NCBI GenBank assembly: GCA_903910385.1
Contig: CAIVZM010000019.1
Span: forward strand, 1-64,000
Source: an uncultured Armatimonadota bacterium
GTDB lineage: Bacteria; Armatimonadota; Armatimonadia; Armatimonadales; Armatimonadaceae
Direction of reading: 5' to 3'
DNA: 64,000 nucleotides
The position numbers and the translations under genes are program-made. Position 1 is the first letter of the stretch, and every line of letters starts with the position of its first letter. Of this stretch, positions 20,001 through 28,331 are shown in pieces. The notes beneath the pieces were generated by a model, which saw only the letters and a list, made by a program, of their open reading frames with translations, searched no databases and had not been told where the DNA came from.

Positions 20001-21746
20001 TCAACCGGTCGAGGACGGCGAAGGAAGAGTAATGGTTCGACTGTGTTGTCCAGCGCGTTCATGACGAGCGGACAGGGTCACTGTCCCGCCTTGGGGGGCG
20101 TTGATGATCCATTCAATCTTCGCTCGGTCTTCGGTGAAATCCGTTGCATATCCATTGTTTCCTGCGGCTTTGTTGGCTTTGCCTTCCAGTTGCGATAGTT
20201 CTTCTCTGCTTTTGCCAGTGATCAGAGTCGCGCCATCCGGCAGTGTTATTTCCGCTATGACCGGGCGTACGACTTTACGTTCCAGCGCTTTTTTACTGCC
20301 ATAGGTCGGTAGCCATCCGGTATTCTGCACAACGAGTCGTACCCGATAATGTTCCTTACCCAGCGGAGTCGCTTCAGCAGCGTAAATGGTCAACTGTGGG
20401 GAACATAGCGCCATGTGGAGAAGCCAGTCCGCAAACGGGGCGATTTCCGCTTGCAGAAATTGCGGCGGCGGATTGCGGAAGGCGTAAAAGATATTCCACC
20501 CGCCAATTTCGACCATGCCCAGTTCGGGATGATCGAATTTTTGCCAGTCGTAATAACCTTTGCCTTCCAGTTTTTCATCCGCCCAGCGCACCAGTTTCAA
20601 ATCGTCGTCGGGATCATGATCGCGGGAAAAGGTGGTGAATCGAAAGGCTCCGGGTTTCGTTTCCTTATCAAAGCCCTCAGTGATTCCCGCTTGCCGATGC
20701 GGCGACCAGATTTCTGTCGTCCATGCGAAAATACCGAGGTGTTCGTAGCACCAGTCATCGAATACCCCGGTGATGACTTCCTTCGGGTGATACTTGAAAT
20801 CATGAAAGACGGAGACGGCAGGATAGCCTGTAAGTTCCGTCGCTACCTTGCCAAACTTCTGATAGACCCAGAGATCCTCGGCAGGAAAAGTGTCATCCGG
20901 CGAGGTTCCATAGGGGCGCAGGTGAACGCCGCTGAATGTATGGAAGGTGACCGCGGAGCAGATATTGAGATGATCGGTGATAAAGGCGACCAGAGCGCGC
21001 GCTTCCGGTTCTGATGTCGGGTAAGGACCAGCGCCGGGCTGTTCCTGCTCCGGTCGCCAGTGCGCCGGGAAGTTCCGGTTGAGGTCGAGGCCTTCCTTTA
21101 TCCGTTGAACGCCGAAAGTGACGCCATCGTAATTGGTAATCCTTCCTTCCGGGAGAAGACGGAAATATTCGCCGCCGTCTTCTGTAGGCTCACGCCGTAT
21201 CATGATCCGGGAATCCTGAGGATGCTTCTTCCAGGCGCCGTTTTCATCCGGGACGCGCATTTGCAGGGACAGACCGTCTCCGTTGATATCTTCGCGCTTA
21301 ATTCCTTCGACTGGTTCCTCATCGAAGGGGTAGGGGCGCGTCGATGACCGCAGATACCGGGGCGTATCGGAAAGGAATAACTCCGCGCCGTCCGGATTCA
21401 CTCGCGGGATAAGGTAAAAAGCGCGGGTATCGAGGGCGCGTGTAATTTGCGGATCGGATTCGTATTCGGTCAGCAATTTATGAAGCAGATAGAGGCAGGC
21501 GGTGGTTGGGGAGACTTCGGTTGCGTGTATGTTGCCGTCGGCGTAGAAAGCTGGCTTTTCTCTGTCTGATCCCGTCGCGAAATTCGTGACGGTTACGCAC
21601 CAGATATCGCGTCCTTCGTAGGACTTTCCGATACTTTCCAGCCGGCATCGCTCAGGATGCGCCTTTGCTGTCTCGGTGAGCAGGGCAGTCAGTTCGCCAT
21701 AGCGAATATAGCGGTCAAAGGGAAATTCTGGCAACGAGGAAGGCAT
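20001..21746 (-). CDS. M14-family zinc carboxypeptidase
   Basis: 581 residues from the ATG at 21746; the frame extends 45 codons upstream, but that part overlaps the start region of the divergent PPK2 gene. M14 enzymes remove C-terminal residues from peptides. Seen: zinc ligands His74 and Glu77 in GNIHATEVSP, NPDGAELF, the substrate-binding DLNRNFP segment, the third ligand His in VTFHTFSGVHLRPYG, and a TTEIWSP segment holding the probable catalytic Glu. The last 110 residues (after about 470) form an additional beta-rich domain with ARHERAGQHSRTITLP. No signal peptide is evident, so it may act in the cytoplasm or use another export route. Cleavage preference is unknown. Confidence 0.9.
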   Translation of the reverse strand: MPSSLPEFPFDRYIRYGELTALLTETAKAHPERCRLESIGKSYEGRDIWCVTVTNFATGSDREKPAFYADGNIHATEVSPTTACLYLLHKLLTEYESDPQITRALDTRAFYLIPRVNPDGAELFLSDTPRYLRSSTRPYPFDEEPVEGIKREDINGDGLSLQMRVPDENGAWKKHPQDSRIMIRREPTEDGGEYFRLLPEGRITNYDGVTFGVQRIKEGLDLNRNFPAHWRPEQEQPGAGPYPTSEPEARALVAFITDHLNICSAVTFHTFSGVHLRPYGTSPDDTFPAEDLWVYQKFGKVATELTGYPAVSVFHDFKYHPKEVITGVFDDWCYEHLGIFAWTTEIWSPHRQAGITEGFDKETKPGAFRFTTFSRDHDPDDDLKLVRWADEKLEGKGYYDWQKFDHPELGMVEIGGWNIFYAFRNPPPQFLQAEIAPFADWLLHMALCSPQLTIYAAEATPLGKEHYRVRLVVQNTGWLPTYGSKKALERKVVRPVIAEITLPDGATLITGKSREELSQLEGKANKAAGNNGYATDFTEDRAKIEWIINAPQGGTVTLSARHERAGQHSRTITLPSPSSTG

Positions 21747-21822
21747 AGAGGTGTTTTCTTCGCCATAGGGCAATCTTCCTGCCTGCGATTTCCCCGGAAG
21801 GTAAGGGGTAAAAGAAAATAGT

Positions 21823-22650
21823 ATGCTGGCTATAAAGTGTGATAAGCCCGGGAAAATCAAATTGAGAGATATCCCGACCAATTCTGATGGCGGTTTGAAA
21901 CGAGAAGAAAGCCCGACCCGGTTTGCAGCACTGGCGACTCAGTTAGCTGAGCTACAGGAGCTATGCTACGCCGCAGGGACGCAAAGTCTCCTGATAGTCG
22001 TTCAGGGAATGGATACAGCAGGGAAAGACGGGACTCTCAAATCTATCGCCGGAGCGATGAACCCGGTCGGAATTCGCGTCGCCTCGTTCAAAGTCCCTAC
22101 CGCTTTTGAAGCGGGACATGACTTTCTATGGCGTGTCCATCAGCAGACCCCAGTAAGGGGCGAGACGGTCTTCTTCAATCGCTCGCACTATGAGGATGTT
22201 CTGGTCGTTCGTGTACATAATCTGGTTCCGGAGACGCAGTGGCAGGAACGCTATGGTCACATCAATGACTTTGAGGAACTTCTGACAGAGAGCGGAACAA
22301 TCGTCCTGAAGTTTTTCCTACACATTTCCAAAGAGGAACAGGAGCGACGGTTGCTATCGCGGGAAGAAAACCTGGCGAAGGCATGGAAGCTTAATGTAGG
22401 GGACTGGAAAGAGCGTGAATTCTGGGACGATTATCAGCAAGCTTATGACGATGCCATTGAAAAATGCGCTGCGAAAGACGCCCCCTGGTTTATCATTCCC
22501 GCCGATAAAAAATGGTTTCGCGATATTGCGGTGGCTGAGGCGATTGTAGAAACTCTCAAACCGCATCGTCAGAAATGGGAGCAGATCCTCGCCGGTATTG
22601 GTGAAACGCGTAAAGCGGAATTGGCAGCGTACCGGAAAGGCGTCTCCTAA
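21823..22650 (+). CDS. polyphosphate kinase 2 family protein
   Basis: 275 residues. PPK2 enzymes transfer phosphate between polyphosphate and nucleotides. Seen: Walker A GMDTAGKDG (62-70), Walker B region FFNRSHYEDVLV (118-128) and the lid segment SREENLAKAWKLNVGDWKER (about 183-202). The length and single domain fit class I or III PPK2, which phosphorylate NDP or NMP at the expense of polyphosphate; the exact class cannot be settled by eye. AAGGGG lies about 15 nt before the ATG. It is divergent from the M14 gene with 76 bp between the starts and convergent with the AAA ATPase. Confidence 0.93.
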   Translation: MLAIKCDKPGKIKLRDIPTNSDGGLKREESPTRFAALATQLAELQELCYAAGTQSLLIVVQGMDTAGKDGTLKSIAGAMNPVGIRVASFKVPTAFEAGHDFLWRVHQQTPVRGETVFFNRSHYEDVLVVRVHNLVPETQWQERYGHINDFEELLTESGTIVLKFFLHISKEEQERRLLSREENLAKAWKLNVGDWKEREFWDDYQQAYDDAIEKCAAKDAPWFIIPADKKWFRDIAVAEAIVETLKPHRQKWEQILAGIGETRKAELAAYRKGVS

Positions 22651-22660
22651 AATCTCCGCA

Positions 22661-22680
22661 GCGGCGTGGTGAAACGCCGC
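22661..22680. other. short hairpin between convergent genes
   Basis: GCGGCGT (22661-22667) and ACGCCGC (22674-22680) form a 7-bp stem in the 91-bp gap between the PPK2 and ATPase stop codons. There is no T-run on either strand, so a terminator function is uncertain. Confidence 0.35.
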
Positions 22681-22741
22681 GCCGCTTCCGAAGAAGGACG
22701 CTTTCAGAAAAGAGTAACCCGGACTTTGCCTGATTGGAGCT

Positions 22742-23821
22742 TCAGAGAGCGATGCGCGTTTCGCCATCCGTTTTGATCAGGCGGACTGGAGGTATGCCGG
22801 AGAAGCGTTGGATCGCATCGGACAGGGGAACCGAGTGAGTCGCAAGCCATATCTGGCAACGCGATGCCGCCTGAGAAATCGCGGCGGCGAGCGGCGGAAT
22901 CAGATCGGGGTGCAGACTGGTTTCCGGCTCGTTCAGGGCGAGCAACTGTGGAGGACGCGGCGATAGCAGGGCGGCGAGCAGGCAGAGATAACGCAGAGTA
23001 CCGTCGGACATTTCCCATGCTTCCAGAGGTCGGTGAAGGCCGGGAGTATGCAGGAGAACCCGAAAGCGGTAATCGTCGCTGATGACGATTTCCAACTCCG
23101 CCCCGCTCAGTCCGCTACGGATTGCCTGCTCCAGCGCGGGTCTATCGCCGATTTCCTGTATGGTAAGCAGGGCGGCGGCAAGGTCTGCGCCATCGTGCGC
23201 GAGGGCGGGTGTGAAGACGCCGACCTGCGGCTGACGTAGCGGTCCTCCATCATCGGTACGGAAATGATGATAGAAGCGCCATCCAGAGAGACGATCCCGC
23301 AACAGCGAAAGGTGAGGGTAACGGTGTGGTTCCGAAATCTGCGTCAGTGCGGACTCGTGGCGTGATAGGGTCATCGGAAGGGAAACGCGTTTTCCGCTGG
23401 AATCGCGCAACATCACGCCGCTTTTCCCGCGATCCATCAGAGTGACCAGAGAGCCACCTTCTCGAAAGAGGATGCTTTCCTCTTTGATCAGGGGATCGAG
23501 TTTGAAACGAGAGGGCAGATCGTTCGGTTCCGGCAAGCCGCACACCAGTTCATATGACAGGTTTTCGGACGTGATGATACCGAGTTTGAGCCGTACCGGA
23601 CCCCTGTGACGAGCGCCTGCCCAGAGCAGGCTCGACATACCGCCTTCGCTCGCCATCGTTCGCGCCAGACGACCCTGCGCGGCGGCGTGTAAAAGGTACA
23701 GGGAACGATGCAGATTGGATTTGCCGCAACCATTCGCGCCGACGATGACGGTCAGGCGGCCCAGTGGAAGCGTGATTTCGCGCAGGGAGCGATACCCGGC
23801 GATTGTAAGTTCGGAAAGCAT
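22742..23821 (-). CDS. predicted AAA-type ATPase (AAA_21/RecF-like)
   Basis: 359 residues. Walker A GANGCGKSN (28-36), an ABC-like signature SDGTLRYL near 274-281, Walker B LLALNEPETSLHP near 298-310 and a final H-loop-like LATHSVPL define an ABC/SMC-like ATPase of the AAA_21 group (COG4637-like). The usual Walker B Asp is Asn here, followed by the catalytic Glu. Relatives are poorly characterised; some work in DNA repair or defence, but no nuclease partner or toxin is adjacent, so a defence role is not supported. The ATG at 23821 has no recognisable Shine-Dalgarno sequence and lies 9 bp from a perfect hairpin. Confidence 0.85.
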   Translation of the reverse strand: MLSELTIAGYRSLREITLPLGRLTVIVGANGCGKSNLHRSLYLLHAAAQGRLARTMASEGGMSSLLWAGARHRGPVRLKLGIITSENLSYELVCGLPEPNDLPSRFKLDPLIKEESILFREGGSLVTLMDRGKSGVMLRDSSGKRVSLPMTLSRHESALTQISEPHRYPHLSLLRDRLSGWRFYHHFRTDDGGPLRQPQVGVFTPALAHDGADLAAALLTIQEIGDRPALEQAIRSGLSGAELEIVISDDYRFRVLLHTPGLHRPLEAWEMSDGTLRYLCLLAALLSPRPPQLLALNEPETSLHPDLIPPLAAAISQAASRCQIWLATHSVPLSDAIQRFSGIPPVRLIKTDGETRIAL

Positions 23822-23830
23822 ATATCAGTT

Positions 23831-23871
23831 ATGTTACGCGGCATACCGTAGAGCGGTAAGCCGCGTAACAT
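23831..23871 (-). promoter_or_regulatory. stem-loop between thioredoxin-like gene and ATPase gene
   Basis: ATGTTACGCGGC (23831-23842) pairs perfectly with GCCGCGTAACAT (23860-23871). Inside, TACCG pairs with CGGTA around the loop TAGAG, separated from the outer stem by an A/A mismatch. The 41-nt hairpin fills most of the 56 bp between the two minus-strand genes. It lacks a downstream T-run. It may end or process the upstream transcript, or control the ATPase start. Confidence 0.7.
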
Positions 23872-23877
23872 CATTCC

Positions 23878-25188
23878 TTATTTTTTCGCCAGAGCTTTCT
23901 TGACTGCAGGCTCCAGTTCAGCGCCGCGTGCGCCAACGGCGGCGATTTTCCCGTCCTTGCCAATCAGCATGGTAAAGGGAATGGCTCGGATGCCGTAAGT
24001 GGTTGCGACCGCGTTCTGCCATCCTTTTCCGTCATAGATCTGACGCCAGGGCATCTTGTTCTCTTTGGCGAAGGCGGCTACCTTGGCGTTCGCATTCGCA
24101 TCATCCAGAGAAACGCCCAGAATATCGAATCCCTGCGATTTGTACTTTCCGTAGACGGTGACAACATTGGGAATCTCTTCGCGGCAGGGACCGCACCAGG
24201 TCGCCCAAAAATCGACCAGGACTACTTTGCCTTTATAGTCGGCGAGCGTTACGGTCTTACCGTTCAGGTCTTTGCCGGAAAGCGGGAGCGGCATGGCGCC
24301 CACTTTGATGCGGGGGTCGAAAAAGTCTGACTGGGCGACTTTTTCGGTTTTCTCTTTCGCGCCGGGCGCGGGCTTGAACGTAAAGTCCGCTGCCGTCAGT
24401 TCGGGGTTGATCTTGATATCCGAGTATTCTTCGGTGAGCAGGAGGACGGGCTCGACGGCGCTGGCGTCAATGGTCAGACGTCGTAGAATATTGTCTCCTT
24501 TCCCGATGACAAAGGTGATGGAATAGGGGCGTGGTTTGCTGAATTCCGCCTTGATGGAACGCACCGCAATGCCGTCGAGAGTCTCCTCTGTTGGGGCGCC
24601 CAGTTTGCTGACGTTCGGCCCCAGAATCTGATTTTTCGCGATTTCCGGTTTCGATCCCAGAAGCACTGCAGGCATCAGGCCGGTTCCGCCGCCGCCGCTC
24701 AGGGAGAGGGCGCGTCCGATGTTTTGCGCATCGGGCAGAGCGGTCGACTTTGTGTAGGAAAGCGCATCGCTCGACACCGTCTGAAATGAAGATTTTCCAT
24801 CAGAAACTACCATGCGGGTGACGCTGGTTCCGCCCTGTGTTCCGGTTACTTTCACCAGATTGGGACGTGCAAAGGCGATGACGGCATTCGTGGTTTCGTT
24901 CTTCTCGCCCTGTTTGGCGCTGAAGTTGAGGCGGGCGGAAAACGATTTGAGGTTGGCGTAGGCTTCCACCATAGCGTCAATCGCTTTTTTGGCTTCGGCG
25001 TCGATCTCTGGCGCTGTGGGAGAAACCGCTTTGATCGCTTCTGGCTTTGTCGGTTCTTTCGGCGCCTCTTTGGGAGGTTCAGGTTTGTTCGCCGCGTCCT
25101 GAGCGAGAACGGGCATGGTTGGCGTAAATCCTGTCAGTACTGCCAGGGCTGCTGTCAATACGAAGGGATGGGAGTAGCGGTGGTTCAT
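23878..25188 (-). CDS. exported protein: LolA-like domain fused to TlpA/ResA thioredoxin domain
   Basis: 436 residues. A signal peptide (about 1-29, ending VLAQD) and a Pro/Lys/Glu linker (30-60) precede a beta-rich domain (about 65-270, e.g. AYANLKSFSARLNFSA and ITFVIGKGDNILRRLTI) that resembles LolA/DUF2092-type lipoprotein-binding folds. The C-terminal 150 residues are a TlpA/ResA-type thioredoxin domain with VDFWATWCGPCREE containing the CGPC redox centre, and a conserved cis-Pro region (IRAIPFTMLIGKDGKI). It is probably a periplasmic thiol-disulfide reductase with an attached hydrophobic-ligand or protein-binding module. AAAGG lies about 12 nt before the ATG. The N-terminal domain call is less sure than the redoxin. 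Confidence 0.85.
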   Translation of the reverse strand: MNHRYSHPFVLTAALAVLTGFTPTMPVLAQDAANKPEPPKEAPKEPTKPEAIKAVSPTAPEIDAEAKKAIDAMVEAYANLKSFSARLNFSAKQGEKNETTNAVIAFARPNLVKVTGTQGGTSVTRMVVSDGKSSFQTVSSDALSYTKSTALPDAQNIGRALSLSGGGGTGLMPAVLLGSKPEIAKNQILGPNVSKLGAPTEETLDGIAVRSIKAEFSKPRPYSITFVIGKGDNILRRLTIDASAVEPVLLLTEEYSDIKINPELTAADFTFKPAPGAKEKTEKVAQSDFFDPRIKVGAMPLPLSGKDLNGKTVTLADYKGKVVLVDFWATWCGPCREEIPNVVTVYGKYKSQGFDILGVSLDDANANAKVAAFAKENKMPWRQIYDGKGWQNAVATTYGIRAIPFTMLIGKDGKIAAVGARGAELEPAVKKALAKK

Positions 25189-25297
25189 AAATAAACGGCC
25201 TTTCTAAACATTTCGGAGCCGGGGCGCATTGAGTTTTGGGAAGGGTAAGCTTCCGTTCAGGGTAGAGCGCTTCTTCGCCAGCGTCAAGTTTGTAACG

Positions 25298-26650
25298 TTA
25301 AGCCTGAGACGAACAAGTCGCAGATAAAGCGGAATCCATTTGCTGTACGGCAAAATCTATCTGTGCAGTTTCGATTATCAACGGTGGTGTAAATTCCAGA
25401 ATATCACCGGGACCCGCTGGCAGAACGATCAATCCCCGCTTCAACAGATCCGTGACCAGCGATAGCGCCAGAGTACGGGAGGCGAAGCGTAATCCGAGCA
25501 TCAGACCACGGCCCCGCACCTCGATAATCGCCTCCGGATGGCGAGCCTGCAATTCCAGTAGTTTTGCCTTGAAATAATCGCCGGTGATACGTGCGCGAGT
25601 CGGCAGATCATTGTCTTCCATCTCCGCAATTGCGGCAAGTGCGGCGGCGCATCCCAGAGGGCTGCCAAGGAAGGTGGAGGTATGAAGCGCCTCGCCGGTC
25701 GAAACGCCCCAGGCGTCCGCGATTGCGGGACGCATCACACACGCTGAGATTGGAAAGCCTCCACCCATTGCCTTACCGATACACATGATATCGGGAACGA
25801 TATTTTCCCGGTTGCAGGCAAACCAGTCCCCGGTGCGTCCCCATCCGGTAAAAATCTCGTCGGCTATAAGGAGAACCCCATACGCATCACATAACTGTCG
25901 CAGCCGGGTCAGCCATCCATCGGGGGGAACGACAATGCCTCCGCGCCCCTGTATAGGTTCGAAGAGGACAGCGCCAATATCGGATCGCTTGAGCGCCTCC
26001 TCCACAAATTGTAGGCAGGCTACCATACAGGAAGCGTTTCGCCGGGGAGAATCGCTCTCCTCCGCGCAAAGAGAACAGAATCGGGGTTCCGCATAGGGGA
26101 CATGGACGGCAAAAGGCGGCATTTGCCCGGAAAAGGGCTCTTTGAAATCCGAGCGTCCGGTTGCGGCGAGAGCCCCGAAGGTGAGACCATGATACCCGGT
26201 GCGAAAGGAGACGATACCGGGCTTCCCCGTATATAATCGCGCCGATTTTATCGCTGCCTCCACCGCATCTCCTCCGTTGAGACCGAAGATCGTGAATCCC
26301 AGATCGCCCGGAGTCATTTCCGCTATCCTCTGAGCCAGCTTTACTTTTAGTGAAGACGGATGGACATCACCCATGCCATGTATCAATTTCTGGGATTGTG
26401 CCGCGATGGCGGCGACGACACGAGGATTCGTATGACCGACTGCTGCGACGCCAAAGGCGGCGGTCAGGTCAAGAAAAGAGTTGCCATCTGCATCTATCAC
26501 CATACATCCTGAGGCGGATTCCCAGAAAACGGGAAAATCACCCTCCGGGGATATATAAGTGATATTGGGATTCTCATATTTTCGTAGCGTATCCGCGAGG
26601 GCGCGGGAAGCGGGACCGGGGATTTCCGTTCGCTTTACAGGTAGTCGCAT
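25298..26650 (-). CDS. class III pyridoxal-phosphate aminotransferase
   Basis: 450 residues. The fold is clear from FLDLTAAFGVAAVGHTNP, the cofactor-contacting FGLNGGDAVEAAIKSAR and SFRTGYHG, LIADEIFTGWGRTG with the PLP-binding Asp, and the Schiff-base Lys in CIGKAMGGGFP. Class III enzymes move amino groups from omega-amino acids or ornithine/GABA-type donors to 2-oxoglutarate or pyruvate. The closest look is 4-aminobutyrate or acetylornithine aminotransferase, but substrate-determining residues cannot be judged here. An unusual Cys-rich insert (RFCSLCAEES...CMVAC) around 190-215 could be a small metal site. GGAG lies 12 nt before the ATG. The gene stands alone. Confidence 0.88.
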   Translation of the reverse strand: MRLPVKRTEIPGPASRALADTLRKYENPNITYISPEGDFPVFWESASGCMVIDADGNSFLDLTAAFGVAAVGHTNPRVVAAIAAQSQKLIHGMGDVHPSSLKVKLAQRIAEMTPGDLGFTIFGLNGGDAVEAAIKSARLYTGKPGIVSFRTGYHGLTFGALAATGRSDFKEPFSGQMPPFAVHVPYAEPRFCSLCAEESDSPRRNASCMVACLQFVEEALKRSDIGAVLFEPIQGRGGIVVPPDGWLTRLRQLCDAYGVLLIADEIFTGWGRTGDWFACNRENIVPDIMCIGKAMGGGFPISACVMRPAIADAWGVSTGEALHTSTFLGSPLGCAAALAAIAEMEDNDLPTRARITGDYFKAKLLELQARHPEAIIEVRGRGLMLGLRFASRTLALSLVTDLLKRGLIVLPAGPGDILEFTPPLIIETAQIDFAVQQMDSALSATCSSQA

Positions 26651-26770
26651 TTTCTGATAAACTCCGTAAAAGATTATAAGGAAGAGCCACGTATTCTTCG
26701 CTAATTTAGCTGGGGAACGATGGTCTCTCGTACTGTAGCGTCGTCTTAATTTTGAGGAAGGTTTAATTTC

Positions 26771-28285
26771 ATGTGTCCGCTCCGTGATTTCCGGCGCGGG
26801 ATGGTATTCAGCATCGTTACCGCTCTAGCGACGCTGGGTTCTTTCTCTGCGGCCCAAGCAGACGGCGTCGTTCTGACCAGCTTTAGTAGCGGTATTGTCG
26901 GAGGTAAAGCGGGCGCCTTTCCACTGACCAGCAATTATATTCCACCAGACACCCAACTCGCCGTTGGTACGCAAACTCTTGTTCATCTCACCAATGGCGC
27001 CGCTGCTTTTTACAACAAATCGGGCGCTGTTCTTCGCCCGATTGTCACTCTGGATCAATTCTGGACTGACGCTGGCATTGCGAACGTCAATGGCGCAGTC
27101 GAGCCTCGTGTCATTTACGACCCGTCCAGCAAACTTTACTATGCAAGTTCGCTGGATGCGCCGCGACCGGGTCAGAATGCCAATAACCTTCTCCTCGCAG
27201 TCTCCAGGACATCGAATCCCCTTGATGGCTGGCAGGGATACAAAATTCCAGTGAATTTTGGGAACAGAGACCATTTTGGCGACGCGAATGCGCTGGGATT
27301 CAATGCGCAAGGCGTCTTTCTGTCACTGTCATCCTTTCAGAGTGTCAATGGCGCTTTTATCGGATCGACTACATTCGCCATCGCTAAATCTGACCTGCTT
27401 GCCTTCCCCAATTCCCTGAAACCCATCGCTGCGTATGAAAAGAGCGCTACGCTGACCGGATTTTCGCTACAACCGGTAGTAGATTACAGCAGTGGCTCCA
27501 TAGACGCTAGCGGACGCTTTGTCGCTCGTTATTTTGATAACTCCTTTGCCGTCTCGCGCTTTACGGGGTCTCTGGAAAATCATTCAGCGATCTATCAGGC
27601 GACAGGTCAGAATGTTTTCGCCACAAACTATGCGCCGCCGCCACCGGAAGGCGCGATTCAAAAAGGAACCAATCAGACGATTGATGCCGGTGACAACCTG
27701 CTGACAAGCGCTGTTATTCAACGGGGCGACAATATTTATCTGGTTCAGGGCGTTTCGTCCCCGGTAGGACGAGCGGCGATTCGTTTGCTGGTCTTCCGCG
27801 CTTCGGACAATGTGGTTCTGCTGGACAAGCTAGTCAGTGATCCAAACCGGGACTTATATTTTCCCTCTGTCGCTGTGAACGATACCGGTGACCTGGTTAT
27901 CGGATATTCCGCATCTGGCGCGGACGCCTACGCAAGCGCTTATGCTGTCGTAGGGAAATTGAATGCGAGTCGATCTTCTGTCGCCTTCGAAACGCCGATT
28001 TTACTGGCGGCGGGAGTAGCGACCTACAGAGTTCCTTCCTCCGGATTGAATCGCTGGGGAGAATACAGCGCGACTTGGATCGATCCCACTGATCCTAATC
28101 GCTTCTGGACGGCGCAGGAATACGCTATTGCCAAAGACCAGTGGGGAACCTATATCAGCCAGATCAGCGTCCATGGCGATTCCGGCGCAACAAACGCTCC
28201 TGAACCCGCTACCATCTTCCTATTTGCGCTCGGAGGAACGTGTACTCTACTGACGCGCCGCCGGAAATCGCCGCGCCGCTCCTGA
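26771..28285 (+). CDS. PEP-CTERM sorting-domain protein
   Basis: 504 residues. A signal peptide (about 1-31, ending AAQADG) leads into a large extracellular beta-rich domain with motifs such as DTQLAVGTQTLVHLTNG and EYSATWIDPTDPNRFWTAQEY, suggesting a beta-propeller-like or sialidase-like fold. The C-terminus has the sorting signal PEPATIFLFALGGTCTLL followed by TRRRK: PEP box, hydrophobic helix, basic tail. It is expected to be processed by an exosortase and exported, often into exopolysaccharide. No exosortase gene is in the window. GAGGAAGG precedes the ATG. No enzyme activity can be assigned. Confidence 0.85.
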   Translation: MCPLRDFRRGMVFSIVTALATLGSFSAAQADGVVLTSFSSGIVGGKAGAFPLTSNYIPPDTQLAVGTQTLVHLTNGAAAFYNKSGAVLRPIVTLDQFWTDAGIANVNGAVEPRVIYDPSSKLYYASSLDAPRPGQNANNLLLAVSRTSNPLDGWQGYKIPVNFGNRDHFGDANALGFNAQGVFLSLSSFQSVNGAFIGSTTFAIAKSDLLAFPNSLKPIAAYEKSATLTGFSLQPVVDYSSGSIDASGRFVARYFDNSFAVSRFTGSLENHSAIYQATGQNVFATNYAPPPPEGAIQKGTNQTIDAGDNLLTSAVIQRGDNIYLVQGVSSPVGRAAIRLLVFRASDNVVLLDKLVSDPNRDLYFPSVAVNDTGDLVIGYSASGADAYASAYAVVGKLNASRSSVAFETPILLAAGVATYRVPSSGLNRWGEYSATWIDPTDPNRFWTAQEYAIAKDQWGTYISQISVHGDSGATNAPEPATIFLFALGGTCTLLTRRRKSPRRS

Positions 28286-28305
28286 CAAGGATGTGCAAGA
28301 CGCGA

Positions 28306-28331
28306 CTGATCGATTTCATCGGATCGATCAG
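28306..28331. other. hairpin between convergent PEP-CTERM and cysNC genes
   Basis: CTGATCGAT (28306-28314) and ATCGATCAG (28323-28331) form a perfect 9-bp stem that overlaps the cysNC stop codon at 28328-28330. Neither side has a T-run, so termination is only a possibility. Confidence 0.4.

Noticed and set aside
20001-21881. Upstream extension of the M14 gene to 21881
   Set aside because: It would overlap the start of the divergent PPK2 gene, and the conserved part begins after the ATG at 21746.
22742-23821. AAA ATPase considered as an anti-phage defence gene
   Set aside because: No nuclease, toxin or reverse transcriptase partner is adjacent. The neighbours are PPK2 and a redoxin, so defence is unsupported.
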